This document shows positions 49,426 through 58,915 of a stretch of 64,000 nt of DNA, piece after piece; the stretch's first letter is position 1; each line of letters starts with the position of its first letter. A program made the position numbers and the translations under genes. Below the pieces are notes generated by a model. The model had not been told where the DNA came from. It did no database searches and worked only from the letters and a program-made list of their open reading frames with translations. The stretch comes from JBEKCB01 sp052139675 (GTDB lineage Bacteria > Planctomycetota > Brocadiia > CAIUPP01). The stretch spans positions 1-64,000 of the forward strand of contig JBKQWE010000083.1 of assembly GCA_052139675.1 (NCBI GenBank), given 5' to 3'.

Positions 49426-51198
49426 TCATCGTATCGCAGCCGAGGGCGGCTGGGACGCCTGGGACGCAGTGTTTAATCGAGGCGCCTGCGTTTCATCATC
49501 TCGCTGAGTCACGCGAAGGACCTCCTCGACGGTGGTCAGCCCGGCGAGCGCTTTCCCTGCGCCGTCGGCGCGCAGGAGCGTCAGCCCGTTGCGCGTCCCG
49601 GCCTCGCGGATCTCGGAAGCGGAGGCGCGCCGATTGATCAGCGGCCGTATCGCGTCGTCCACCAGCAGAAGTTCGTAGATTCCCAGCCGGCCGCGATAGC
49701 CGGTCGCCAGGCATTGATCGCATCCGGCGCCGCGCCGCAGGCTCGCCCGTCGACCCTGCTCGACGCCGAGGTTCAGCAGCGCCAGGTCTGCGGCGGAGAC
49801 CTCGTCCGGCCGGCCGCACGCCGGGCAGACCCGCCTGACCAGCCGCTGCGCGAGCACGGCGAGGAGGGACGAGGAGATCAGGAACGGCTCAACTCCCAGG
49901 TCCAGCAGCCGCGCGATGGCGCCGGCGGAGTCGTTCGTGTGCAGCGTGCTGAAGACCAGGTGGCCCGTGAGCGAGGACTGCACGGCGATGGAGGCCGTTT
50001 CCTCGTCGCGGATCTCGCCGATCATGATGATGTCCGGGTCCTGCCGGACGACGGACCGGAGCATCGAGCCGAATGTGACGTTCTTCCGCGCCAACACCTG
50101 AATCTGGCTGATGCCCGGGACCTTGTACTCGACCGGGTCCTCGATCGTGATGATGTTCTGCTCGGGCGAGTTGATCTTCATCAGCGCCGCGTAGAGCGTG
50201 GTGGTCTTTCCGCTGCCGGTCGGCCCGGTGACCAGGATCATGCCGTGCGACATGTTGATCAGGCGCTCGAACTCGGTCAGGTTGCGGTCGGAGAGGCCGA
50301 CTTCCTCCAGCTTGAGAAGCTTCTGCTCCTTGTCGAGCAGGCGCAGCACGGCCCGCTCGCCCTCGTCGGTGGGGATGACGGACATGCGCACGTCAATCTC
50401 GCGGTCCGCGTAGCGGAACGAGGCGCGGCCGTCCTGGGGCGAGCGGCGCTCGGCGATGTCCATCTTCCCCAGCACCTTCACGCGCGAGAGGATCGCGTCC
50501 TGCGACGAGCGCGGCAGGTCCAGCACGTCGTGCAGGATGCCGTCGGTGCGGAAGCGCACGCGCAGCCGGTCGCCGGTGGGCTGAAAGTGGATGTCGCTCG
50601 AGCCGCTGCGCACGGCCTGCGCCACGAGCAGCGAGACGAGCTTGACCACGGGCGTCTTGCGCATGAGTTCGGCGAAATCCGTCACCCGTTCGATCCGCGC
50701 GGCGCTCTCGGCGAACTCATCTTCCGGCAGCTCGCCCGCGGCGTATTCGAGGTATTCCGGCCGCTGGCGCACGGAGCGGTCCACGACCGCTTCGATCTCC
50801 TTGCGCGGCGCCAGCACAAACGTGACGGGCCGCCCGAACAGCACCGAAAACTCCGCGACCACCGCGTGCATATCCGGCCCGAGCGCGACCGCCGCCTCCA
50901 CCGTATCCTCCGTGATCCGAGACGCAACCGCCCCGATCTGCCGCGCGTACTCCGGCGGAACTTTCTGAAAGAACTCCTCCGGCGCTACAACACCCGACAG
51001 GGAAGCCAGATAGGAAACACCCATGTATTGCGCGGCCCATGCCGAGAGGCGTTCCTCATCCACGCTGGGCTGACGCCGGATGACTTCGGCCGGCGGACGC
51101 CAGTCGGTCTCGCAGGCGGCGGCCAGGGCAATGGCCTGCGTGTCGGAGATCACGCCGGCCTTCTGCAGCGCGTCAAGGGTGTTCCGGTTTTCGCTCAT
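49426..51198 (-). CDS. gspE: T2SS assembly ATPase GspE
   Basis: 590 residues. An N1E-type N-domain, then Walker A GPTGSGKTTTLYAAL, the Asp box, Walker B IIMIGEIRDEETA and the His box SLTGHLVFSTLHTND. The four-Cys zinc motif is CPACG ... GCDQC. It powers pseudopilus extension. The start overlaps the gspD stop (ATGA). A 35-residue tail extends beyond the usual C-terminus. Confidence 0.97.
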   Translation of the reverse strand: MSENRNTLDALQKAGVISDTQAIALAAACETDWRPPAEVIRRQPSVDEERLSAWAAQYMGVSYLASLSGVVAPEEFFQKVPPEYARQIGAVASRITEDTVEAAVALGPDMHAVVAEFSVLFGRPVTFVLAPRKEIEAVVDRSVRQRPEYLEYAAGELPEDEFAESAARIERVTDFAELMRKTPVVKLVSLLVAQAVRSGSSDIHFQPTGDRLRVRFRTDGILHDVLDLPRSSQDAILSRVKVLGKMDIAERRSPQDGRASFRYADREIDVRMSVIPTDEGERAVLRLLDKEQKLLKLEEVGLSDRNLTEFERLINMSHGMILVTGPTGSGKTTTLYAALMKINSPEQNIITIEDPVEYKVPGISQIQVLARKNVTFGSMLRSVVRQDPDIIMIGEIRDEETASIAVQSSLTGHLVFSTLHTNDSAGAIARLLDLGVEPFLISSSLLAVLAQRLVRRVCPACGRPDEVSAADLALLNLGVEQGRRASLRRGAGCDQCLATGYRGRLGIYELLLVDDAIRPLINRRASASEIREAGTRNGLTLLRADGAGKALAGLTTVEEVLRVTQRDDETQAPRLNTASQASQPPSAAIR

Positions 51199-53186
51199 TG
51201 GCTTTCAGGACTCTGGGGCATGGCCGGCGACGGCGGCGGCGCCGGCTGTGGCGCCGGCGGTGGCTCCACGTACTTGTTCACACTATTGTCCTGCAATTCG
51301 GGATTGGATTCGTTCATCGCTTTCAGTTGGGCTTTCTGGTCCTCGGCCAACTGGGCCATGTTCTCTTTGCTGCGGATGACGTGCGGGGTGATGAAAATGC
51401 ACAGGTTCACCTGCTGAAGCTCGGTTACGGTGTTACGGAAGAGCCAGCCCAGGACGGGGATGTCGCCGAGGAACGGCACTTTCTGGATGGTCTTCGTGTT
51501 GTTCGTGTTCGTCAAGCCGCCAATGACGATCGTGGCTCCGTCAGGCACCGTCACCTGCGTCGTGGCTTTTCGCGAGTTCTTGTTAAACAGCGGAACCCCT
51601 CCTGTCGTGACCGTAGTCGGCTCGAACTCCTCGGTCAGCGACACGATCTCCATGCGGACGGTGCCCTCGTCATTGATGTGCGGGGTGATCTCCAGCGAAA
51701 TGCTGGCCGTGACCGGCGGGCCGGCCGTGACGCCGCTGGTCTGGCCCTCGGGCGAGATAATGGACGACTGCGTCTGGCGCTCCTCGGAGATATCCACGGT
51801 GGCTTTGCAGTTGTCGTTGGTCGTCACGAGAGGCCCGGCGATGAACACCACGCTCTGGTCCTGCTGCGACAGTTGGACGATGGCGGGGATGTTGAGGTTC
51901 TTGAAGACAGCGGCGGTGAGCCCGCCGTTCGCAGGAGGAACGGGCACTTCGCCGGTGCCGTTGGCATTGATCGTCGTCAGGCCGAAGCTGGTGGCGGCGA
52001 CGCCGATGAGGCCGGAAGTTGAAGTGGGCACATCCGCAGTGGCCAACTGGACGCCCAGTTGCGCCATCCGGTCCGTGCTCAGCTCGACGATGGCCGACTG
52101 GATCTGCACCTGGTCCCTGGCCTTATCTATCTGCTTGAAAAGCGGAAGATATTCGGCGTAGCGGTCCGGCGAGGCGATGACAATCAGCGAGCAGTTGATC
52201 AAGTCGGCGATGACGGTGGGGCACTGCTCGGCCGCGCCCGCGCTGCGCGCTTTCACGGCGGTGAACACGCTGTTCAGCACCTGCACCATTTCCGCCACAT
52301 CGCGGTTCAGGACCTTGTAGGTGTGGAACGTGCGCGACGTCTCGGCGGGCAGCACGTCCACCATCCGGATGAACTCCGTCACCCGCGCAACGTCTTCCGG
52401 ATAGCCGAAGAGGACGAAGGAGTTGATGGACGGCTGGACGATGATGGAGAACGACTCCATTCGCCTCTTGATGACCGGGTCGGCATTCAGCGCCATGTTC
52501 TTCACGAAGGCTTCCACCACGCTCCGCAGGCTGTCCACCGAAGACCTCTCCAGCGTGACGATATCGGGCCGGTTGCCCTCCCACCGGGTATCGAGCATGT
52601 CAATCAGCGCCAGCATCGTTTTCACTTGCGGGCCGTACTCGGTGATGATCAGCGTATTCGAATCGGGATAGACCTGGACGCTGCCGGCCTTCGACTTCAG
52701 GGCCATCAGGATGCTCATCAACTTGGAGGCGTCGGCCTTCTTGACCTCTTTCGTGATCGTCACGAGCGTCTGCCCGGCGATGGCGCCCTCGTTCTGGTTC
52801 TGGACGATCGGAACGCCTTCCATGGTCCCCTCGGGGACGATCTGGATCTGGTAGGGCGTCTCGATCATGACGTAGCCGGCGGCGCGCAGCGCGGTCGAGA
52901 GAATCTCCGCCGCCTTCTTCACCGGCACGGCCGCGGCCTGGCCGTTCGAGACGATGTCAATCTTGCGGTCCCCGGGGAACTTGTCGGGCAGCAGGACCGG
53001 CTTGTGGGTGAACTCGCTGAGGTACTGCACGACGAGGTGCAGCGTCACCCCGGAGAAGTTGATGGTGACCATGTCCTCCGGCTTGACAACGGCGGGGACC
53101 GGCGCCGGCGGTGGCGCCGCAAAGGCGCCGACGGCCAAGGCCAGGTTCAACACGGCCGCGATGTGGAATGCGCGAGTCGGCTTCAT
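51195..53186 (-). CDS. gspD: T2SS outer-membrane secretin GspD
   Basis: 663 residues. Signal peptide, N0 domain (VTINFSGVTLHLVVQYLSEF), N1-N3 domains and the C-terminal secretin domain (QVQIQSAIVELSTDRMAQLG, VPDGATIVIGGL, VPFLGDIPVLGWLF). A Pro-rich tail replaces a classical S-domain. It forms the outer-membrane pore. Start and stop overlap neighbours by ATGA. Confidence 0.96.
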   Translation of the reverse strand: MKPTRAFHIAAVLNLALAVGAFAAPPPAPVPAVVKPEDMVTINFSGVTLHLVVQYLSEFTHKPVLLPDKFPGDRKIDIVSNGQAAAVPVKKAAEILSTALRAAGYVMIETPYQIQIVPEGTMEGVPIVQNQNEGAIAGQTLVTITKEVKKADASKLMSILMALKSKAGSVQVYPDSNTLIITEYGPQVKTMLALIDMLDTRWEGNRPDIVTLERSSVDSLRSVVEAFVKNMALNADPVIKRRMESFSIIVQPSINSFVLFGYPEDVARVTEFIRMVDVLPAETSRTFHTYKVLNRDVAEMVQVLNSVFTAVKARSAGAAEQCPTVIADLINCSLIVIASPDRYAEYLPLFKQIDKARDQVQIQSAIVELSTDRMAQLGVQLATADVPTSTSGLIGVAATSFGLTTINANGTGEVPVPPANGGLTAAVFKNLNIPAIVQLSQQDQSVVFIAGPLVTTNDNCKATVDISEERQTQSSIISPEGQTSGVTAGPPVTASISLEITPHINDEGTVRMEIVSLTEEFEPTTVTTGGVPLFNKNSRKATTQVTVPDGATIVIGGLTNTNNTKTIQKVPFLGDIPVLGWLFRNTVTELQQVNLCIFITPHVIRSKENMAQLAEDQKAQLKAMNESNPELQDNSVNKYVEPPPAPQPAPPPSPAMPQSPESQ

Positions 53187-54115
53187 GGCTCGACCTCCTT
53201 CGAAACTCGTTTGACGTAAACGACTTGCGTGGCGACGTCGGTCCTTCGCACAAGCGCCTCGAAGGCTTCATTCGGCCCATCGGCGGGGGTGACCGTCACG
53301 GTGAAGTAATCGCTCTGGGCGGACAGCGCTTGCGCCAGGATGGCCTGTCCCGATGAAGCGGTGTCCAGTCCCTGCACGAACGCGGTGACGGCCGCATCGC
53401 TCTGGAACGGCTGTTGCTCCCGCTGCGCAATGACCTGCTGAGAGATCGTCGGGTCGCCCCACAGGGCGTCGAGCACCTCGCGGGAGGCCGTGTTGAGGTT
53501 GATGCGCTCCGGGTGCGTGCTCAGCAGCGAATCGAGCTGGCGCTTCATGTCGCTCTGGGTGAACAGGATCGGCCTTAATTCGGGGATCCGTCGCAGGCCG
53601 GAGATCATCGGCAACGGGCTCTTCGGAGCGAGGTCGTCGTGCGGGCCCGGCGTGGCCGGGTCTATCCACGCGCAGATATCGTCGAAATCGCTGCGGCTTC
53701 CGCCGGCGGTCTCGACCAGGCGCTCGAGCGCGTCGCGCAGGTCCGGGTTCTTCGTCGGATTGGCCGGCGGACAGGCGGCGCGATTCACGTTCAGCTTGCG
53801 GTTCTCGTCCACGATGTTGACCAGCACGTTTTCCGGTCCGATCTGAAAAGAGAGGTTGTCGGCCGCCCAGGGCTGGTCGAGCGAATCGAACCGGCCGGCG
53901 CCGCCGTTGGCGCGGAGCATGGCCATCGCCTTGTTCAGCGCGGACTCCGCGGCGCATTCCCGCCGCAGGGCGTCGCGCGCGTTGCGCGCCGTGCTGCCGT
54001 AAACCCCGGCCGAATAGCTGAAGGCATAGCCCAGCACGACCAGGATGCTCAGCACGAGCACGGTCATGACGAGAACGAACGCCCTGTCATTTCGATGGCC
54101 GCTCAGTGGTCTCAT
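53183..54115 (-). CDS. gspK: T2SS minor pseudopilin GspK
   Basis: 310 residues from ATG 54115. A short basic leader before FVLVMTVLVLSILVVLGYAF lacks the usual Glu5, as GspK does. The large C-terminal region has LNVNRA, FDDICAWIDPATPG and RINLNTASREVLDALWG, all typical of GspK. It caps the pseudopilus tip. It overlaps gspM by 29 nt. ATGs at 54133 and 54142 are alternatives. Confidence 0.9.
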   Translation of the reverse strand: MRPLSGHRNDRAFVLVMTVLVLSILVVLGYAFSYSAGVYGSTARNARDALRRECAAESALNKAMAMLRANGGAGRFDSLDQPWAADNLSFQIGPENVLVNIVDENRKLNVNRAACPPANPTKNPDLRDALERLVETAGGSRSDFDDICAWIDPATPGPHDDLAPKSPLPMISGLRRIPELRPILFTQSDMKRQLDSLLSTHPERINLNTASREVLDALWGDPTISQQVIAQREQQPFQSDAAVTAFVQGLDTASSGQAILAQALSAQSDYFTVTVTPADGPNEAFEALVRRTDVATQVVYVKRVSKEVEP

Positions 54116-54623
54116 AGGCGGAAATCTGAACATGTGCGTCAATCAGCGCCGTCTGTCCGGCTCTTCCGCCGGCGGCGCTCGGAGTAATCCGAAGTTCCTT
54201 CGTCCGTACGGCCGGCGCAATCTGCTCGACGGCATGCAGGAAGAGCGCCAGGTCCTCGCGCGTGACGCTGATCAGCGCCAGGTCAATGATCTGCTCCTGG
54301 ATGCGCTCGTCATACCGGGCCGGGCTGGCGCTCATGGTGGCGATGGCGACGCCGCGGTCCTTGGCGATGGCGTTCACGGCGTTCGGAGTCAGGCGGACGC
54401 CCGGAGGCAGCGTCTGGCCCGCCACTCCCGATTGGGCCTTGAGCGCGCGGAACTCGTCCGCAAGGGTTTCCAACGTGCGCATCCGGTCGCGGTGCTGGCC
54501 GCGCTCGACCGCCGCAGTGCGCAGGTGAAGCGCCAGGCCGATATCGGCCACGGAACAGGCCACAATGGCCAGCGCCAGGCCGAAGACCCAGGGATGCTGT
54601 TTGATCGTCGCGGCGGCGTTCAT
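54087..54623 (-). CDS. gspM: T2SS protein GspM-like
   Basis: 178 residues from ATG 54621-54623, overlapping the gspL stop. One N-terminal TM segment (VFGLALAIVACSVADIGLAL), then coiled coil and a ferredoxin-like domain (RIQEQIIDLALISVTREDLA). GspM binds GspL in the inner-membrane platform. Identification rests on position, size and topology, since GspM is poorly conserved. Confidence 0.75.
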   Translation of the reverse strand: MNAAATIKQHPWVFGLALAIVACSVADIGLALHLRTAAVERGQHRDRMRTLETLADEFRALKAQSGVAGQTLPPGVRLTPNAVNAIAKDRGVAIATMSASPARYDERIQEQIIDLALISVTREDLALFLHAVEQIAPAVRTKELRITPSAAGGRAGQTALIDAHVQISAYETTERPSK

Positions 54624-56008
54624 CGGTAGCGCAGCTCCATGGTGAAAGTGGCCCCCGAGCTGCCGGAGGTCCGCGTGACGAAGTGCGGATCGGGCTGAAA
54701 AACCTTTGAGGCCTGCACATTCGCGCGGAACGCGGAGGCGGCGGCGGTGTCCCGGGCGCGGCCGGTGACGGCGATGCGGTCCTGCCCGATGTCCAGCGTG
54801 TCGAGCGCCACGGTCATGTCCGCCGGGACGAGTTTCATCAGGTCGGCCCAGCGGTTCAGACAGGAGACGATGCGAAGGCGGTCGCTGCGGGTAATCTCCT
54901 TGCGCTCCGCGGCCACGGCCGCTTCGGTCACTTGGAGGTTCGGCACGCCGCGAATGCCCGTGACTTCGGTGAAGAGGGCGGCCTCGCGCGTGCGGTCGTC
55001 CGTAATCGCCTCCTGCACGTCCAGCGTCCGGCGCAAGAGCGACATGCCCAGAAGGGCGACGAGCGCTGTGGCCAGGGCCAGCGCCGCCACGAGGCGCCGC
55101 TCGATGCGCCGCGCGTACGGGGAATAGGCGAATTCTCCGCCGCGCAGGTTCACCGCCAGGTGCTTGCGTTCCTCGGCCTCCGCCGCCGCTCCCAGCGCCG
55201 CCGGATACCGCGCGTCGTCCGCCAGGTCGCCGGCCGGCGCCGCCGGAAGTTCCAGCGCGGATTGCAGTTCCGCCGACAGCGCCGCGCGGATGCTCTCGGG
55301 CGCAAGCAGTGCGGTGCGCCGGAAGGAACACGTTCCATGGCTGACCTCATAGGCGCGGACGGCCGCGCGCACTTTGCCGGCAAGCACGCGCGCGTCGGGG
55401 ATCGCATGGCTCTGCGGCGCGGCCCATTGGATGACCTCGCAGGCGAGCACCTCGCCGTCCCGGAGAAAGGCCACCTCCAGTTCGATCCCGGCGAGCCGCA
55501 CCAGCAATGTCTCCTCGCCGCCGGGCAGGACGCGGGCCAGCGATGCGACGGCCGGCTGAACGATGCAGGGATCAACTCCGGCGGAGCGGAACTCCGCGAG
55601 CAGGTCCTTCAGACGCTCCCTCGGGCACGCGGCGACGAGCAAATGCGCGCCCGCGGCGCCGGCGGGATGGATGTCGGTCAGCGGCTCGATCACGTACCCT
55701 TCAACCTTGCCCGGAAGCCGGCCCTCCAGCGCGTAGGTCAGGGTGGACTCGACGCGCCGCGCGGCGCGGTAGGGGAACGAGACTTCCCGATAGATACACC
55801 AGGAGGAAGGAACGGCCACGGCGACCGTAGCGTTCTCGGCGCCGACCTGGCGCATCAAAGCCGAGATCGCTTCCGCCGGCGGAACGCCGCCCGGAACGGC
55901 AGGGGTGTAGGCGATGTCGGCGATGCTTTCCGGGGCGCGGCCCGGCCGGAAATGCTCCATGCGAACGGCTCGGAGCGTTCCGTCGGACAGCTCAATACCG
56001 ACAATCAT
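54620..56008 (-). CDS. gspL: T2SS protein GspL-like (PilM-PilN-type fusion)
   Basis: 462 residues. An actin-like cytoplasmic domain (MIVGIELSDGTLRAV, VAVAVPSSWCIYREVSFPYR, ERLKDLLAEFRSAGVDP), one TM segment (LVAALALATALVALLGMSLL) and a periplasmic PilN-like domain (MKLVPADMTVALDTLDI). It recruits the GspE ATPase to the membrane. First gene of the ten-gene gsp operon. Confidence 0.88.
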   Translation of the reverse strand: MIVGIELSDGTLRAVRMEHFRPGRAPESIADIAYTPAVPGGVPPAEAISALMRQVGAENATVAVAVPSSWCIYREVSFPYRAARRVESTLTYALEGRLPGKVEGYVIEPLTDIHPAGAAGAHLLVAACPRERLKDLLAEFRSAGVDPCIVQPAVASLARVLPGGEETLLVRLAGIELEVAFLRDGEVLACEVIQWAAPQSHAIPDARVLAGKVRAAVRAYEVSHGTCSFRRTALLAPESIRAALSAELQSALELPAAPAGDLADDARYPAALGAAAEAEERKHLAVNLRGGEFAYSPYARRIERRLVAALALATALVALLGMSLLRRTLDVQEAITDDRTREAALFTEVTGIRGVPNLQVTEAAVAAERKEITRSDRLRIVSCLNRWADLMKLVPADMTVALDTLDIGQDRIAVTGRARDTAAASAFRANVQASKVFQPDPHFVTRTSGSSGATFTMELRYR

Positions 56009-56076
56009 CGCGTACTCCTCGCTCGCATCGCACGGGGAAAATACCGAGGAAGGGAAAGGCGACGCGACACGTTAGC

Positions 56077-56105
56077 GTTATACCACTTGGAGTGAAAAGC
56101 GGCAA
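56077..56105 (-). promoter_or_regulatory. Promoter of the gsp (T2SS) operon
   Basis: Minus strand: TTGCCG (56105-56100), 17-bp spacer, TATAAC (56082-56077), about 60 nt before the predicted gspL start at 56008. Confidence 0.6.
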
Positions 56106-56440
56106 GGGCCATGCGGGACTTATTGCCCTCCCGCTTCGCGCTCCTGAAGTACTGTAGGTTGCGATTTACGCTGCAATTGCGCAAGAAAACTCGCGCCGAT
56201 TAGGATTTTCTCTCCGACAAACCACTGTCAAACCGCCGGGGCCCGGCTTTCGGGAATGGTCCACAATAAGCCTATGCAATTATCGTTCCCTGGGTCGTCC
56301 TACATCGGCATTTATGTTCTAAGATATTGTACTAACTTGACTTCCAACCATGAAGCGGCGTGGATACTTGGTGGACCTGCCGAGTTCTCCGGCACGCAGA
56401 GCAGGGCGATTGGTCGGCTTTTCCTACATGGTTCTCAGCC

Positions 56441-56468
56441 TTGATTCTTGCTGCGAAGCGGGTAGAAT
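56441..56468 (+). promoter_or_regulatory. Promoter of the small membrane-protein gene
   Basis: TTGATT (56441-56446), 16-bp spacer, TAGAAT (56463-56468). The expected transcription start (about 56475) lies after the ATG at 56471, which argues for the downstream TTG start at 56537. Confidence 0.55.
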
Positions 56469-56536
56469 GAATGCGCGGGAGCCGGCGCGCTCAGCAGGGG
56501 CGGCTGCATGGCAAATCCCGATTGAAGGGCGTTCCG

Positions 56537-57046
56537 TTGGAAAAGCCAGCGCAAGAGCCTAAGCTGCGGGTCGAGCTGCTTAGGCTTCTCATCTCGGTAA
56601 CCCTGCTGACGCTGTTGTCCTTCGGGGTTGCGTGGTTCCTCCCGTCCGTCAGGTATGGCGCCGCACGGATAATTCTGCTCATCGTGGCAGGCGCTCTTGC
56701 CATCGTTCTTGTCGGGTACATTGGCTGGGCGATCCACTGTGCCTTGTATCACTACTTCCTCATTTATGCATGGATGTTCTGCCGGAGAAGCGGCCTTGAA
56801 TTGAAAAGGTGGAGAGGCGGGATGGCGTTCGGTACGTCGGGAGTTAAGACGGAGTATGTGATACTCGAGCTTGATTGCCTGGACGTTCAAAAACAGAGGA
56901 GATTAGTTCGTCTGCTGATTGGGGCTTTTGGTATCCGCAAGGTACTAACCGACGAGAAATATCCCGAGTCGTCTGGCGAGGAGTGGCCCACGCCACCCTG
57001 GCCGCCGCCTGACGGGCGAAGTGCCAAGGAAAGCAAAGGCTCCTGA
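56537..57046 (+). CDS. Small membrane protein of unknown function
   Basis: 169 residues from TTG 56537, preceded by AAGGG at 7 nt; ATG 56471 would lie at or before the transcription start. Two TM helices (about 17-37 and 44-66: LISVTLLTLLSFGVAWFL, IILLIVAGALAIVLVGYIGW), then a cytoplasmic region with WMFCRRSGLELKRWRGGM and a Pro-rich C-terminus. No family recognised. It stands alone, convergent with the LRR genes. Confidence 0.6.
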   Translation: MEKPAQEPKLRVELLRLLISVTLLTLLSFGVAWFLPSVRYGAARIILLIVAGALAIVLVGYIGWAIHCALYHYFLIYAWMFCRRSGLELKRWRGGMAFGTSGVKTEYVILELDCLDVQKQRRLVRLLIGAFGIRKVLTDEKYPESSGEEWPTPPWPPPDGRSAKESKGS

Positions 57047-57109
57047 CCCCTTTGTGCCAGCGCCGGCATCTACACGTCGCCGTTGGAGCGGCGCATAGTC
57101 GGTCCGCGG

Positions 57110-58054
57110 CTATTTGAAAATCTGCGTATTGGGCAGGGCTGATTTCAGATACGTGAACCCGGCGCGCGTCACCCGGGTTCCCTCCAGGTGCAGCTCTTCC
57201 ATCTCCGGCATGTCCTTCAGGTATACTAAGCCGGCGTCCATGACGCTGGTTTTCTTCAGATAAAGCACCCGCAGGCCTGTCAATTCCGCCACGTACTCCA
57301 AACCGGCGCTTGAAATTTTGGTCTCCGACAGGTCAAGCGTCCGCAGCGTTTTCAGCCCCGTCAGATGCGGCAGCCCGTCATCCGTCACTTCGGTGTGGGT
57401 CAGATCGAGCTCCTGCAGGCCCTTCATTCCCTTCAGTTGCGCCAACCCGAAGTCCGAAACCTGGGTGCCGCCCAGGGCAAGCTTCTGGAGACTGGGCATT
57501 TCCTTCAGATACACCATTCCGGCGTTCGTCACCTTGGTGGACGACAGATCGAGCTTCTGCAAACTTTTCATTTCCTTCACATGCGCCCAGCCGGCATTCG
57601 TCACAGCGGTGTAGTTCAAATCGAGTTCCCGCAGACCTTTCAACTCCTGCAGGTCCGTCATTCCAGCGTCCGTCACCTTGGTGCCGCCCAGATCGAGCGT
57701 CAGGAGGCTCTTCATCTCTTTCAGTTGCGCCAGGCCGGCGTCCGTCACACCGGTGCCGCTCAGATTGAGCTTCTGCAAGGCCGTCATCTCCTTCAGGTTC
57801 GCCAAGCCGGCGTCGGTCACGCTGGTGTAAGCCAGGTCGAGCTCCCGCAGGGTTTTCAGGCCCTTCAGGTCCGACAGTCCGGCATCCGTCACCCGTGGGC
57901 CTCGCAGAAGGAGCGATTGCACGTCCTGCTTGTCTTTCAAAGCGGCCAGGTCGGCATCCGTAGCACTGAAGAGAGTCAAATCCGTGGCAGTCGCCGTCAT
58001 GCTGAAACCGGCCGACGCCAACGCCAGAATGCAACCCCACGCGCGCTTGCCCAT
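57110..58054 (-). CDS. Exported leucine-rich-repeat protein 1
   Basis: 314 residues. A short signal peptide (GCILALASAGFSMTATA) is followed by about 11 repeats of 24 residues with the pattern LxxLDLxxTxVTDAGLAxLKxM, the bacterial LRR type abundant in planctomycetes and relatives. Such proteins usually mediate protein binding outside the cytoplasm. It is paralogous to the next upstream gene, including a shared C-terminal ALPNT block. Confidence 0.9.
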   Translation of the reverse strand: MGKRAWGCILALASAGFSMTATATDLTLFSATDADLAALKDKQDVQSLLLRGPRVTDAGLSDLKGLKTLRELDLAYTSVTDAGLANLKEMTALQKLNLSGTGVTDAGLAQLKEMKSLLTLDLGGTKVTDAGMTDLQELKGLRELDLNYTAVTNAGWAHVKEMKSLQKLDLSSTKVTNAGMVYLKEMPSLQKLALGGTQVSDFGLAQLKGMKGLQELDLTHTEVTDDGLPHLTGLKTLRTLDLSETKISSAGLEYVAELTGLRVLYLKKTSVMDAGLVYLKDMPEMEELHLEGTRVTRAGFTYLKSALPNTQIFK

Positions 58055-58159
58055 CTCTTTGCCTCCCTTTCAGCCGAGATTTCCCGCGTGGCGGGCGGCT
58101 GGCGCCCGTCGCCGCCGTTTCCCAGATTATACCTTCAGCGGAGGAAATGACAACAGTGG

Positions 58160-58906
58160 CTATTTGTCGAAGTGCGTATTGGGCAGGGCTTTTTTAAGAT
58201 CCGCCAGTCCGGCGTCCGTCACTTTGGTTCCGTCCAGAAAGAGCGTCTGCAGGTTATTCATCTGCTTCAGTTGCACCAACCCCGCGTCCGTGATCGGGGT
58301 GGCTACGAGTTCGAGCGTCTGGAGGCTTTTCATCTCCTTCAGGTCCGCCAATCCGGCGTCCGTCACCCGGGTATGCCAGAGAATGAGCGTCTGGAGGTTT
58401 TTCATCCCTTTCAGTTGCGCCAGGCCGGCATCCGTCACCCGGGTGAACGACAGATTGAGCCACTGCAGGCTTTCGACCTTCTTCAGTTGCGCCATCCCCG
58501 CATCGGTCACCGGGGTTCCCCAGAGAAAGATGTCCTGAAGAGCGTTCATCTTCTCCAGGCTCGCCAGTCCGGCGTCCGTCACCTTGGTGCCGCCGAGGTT
58601 GAGCGTCTGGAGGCCGGTCATGTCCTTCAGTTCCGCAAACCCGGCATCCGTCATCCGGGTGGAGGACACGTCGAGGGACCGCAGGTCTTTCAGATCCTTC
58701 AAGGACGCCCAGCCTGCGTCTGCCACGGACGATCCTGTGACCTTCAGCGAGCGCAGTTCCCGGTGGTCCTTCAAAACGGCGAGGTCGGCATCCGTGGCGT
58801 TCTGGAGTATCAGCGACTTTTCCGGCGCAGGATCTCCCGCGGCCACGTGCGTCCCGAAACCGGCCAGCGCCATCGCCGGAATCCATATCCACGTGCACTT
58901 GCGCAT
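58160..58906 (-). CDS. Exported leucine-rich-repeat protein 2
   Basis: 248 residues with signal peptide (WIPAMALAGFGTHVAAG) and about 8 repeats of the 24-residue VTDAGLAxLKxMxxLQTLxL type, ending LKKALPNTHFDK. A tandem paralogue of protein 1 with fewer repeats, which suggests gain or loss of repeat units. It starts 9 nt after the cobalamin adenosyltransferase stop, so it may be read from that promoter. Confidence 0.9.
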   Translation of the reverse strand: MRKCTWIWIPAMALAGFGTHVAAGDPAPEKSLILQNATDADLAVLKDHRELRSLKVTGSSVADAGWASLKDLKDLRSLDVSSTRMTDAGFAELKDMTGLQTLNLGGTKVTDAGLASLEKMNALQDIFLWGTPVTDAGMAQLKKVESLQWLNLSFTRVTDAGLAQLKGMKNLQTLILWHTRVTDAGLADLKEMKSLQTLELVATPITDAGLVQLKQMNNLQTLFLDGTKVTDAGLADLKKALPNTHFDK

Positions 58907-58915
58907 CTTCCTGCC

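Larger units (their letters stand above)
56009..56470. other. Divergent intergenic region with two promoters
   Basis: About 460 bases between the gsp operon and a plus-strand membrane-protein gene (about 530 up to the chosen TTG). It contains the gspL promoter (56077-56105, minus) and a plus-strand promoter (56441-56468). The AT-richer central part (about 56255-56340) has no ORF I can support. Confidence 0.7.

Noticed and set aside
54624..55331. N-terminal extension of the gspM frame
   Set aside because: Antisense-like Arg/Gly-rich translation overlapping gspL in another frame. ATG 54621-54623 with ATGA overlap is the natural start.
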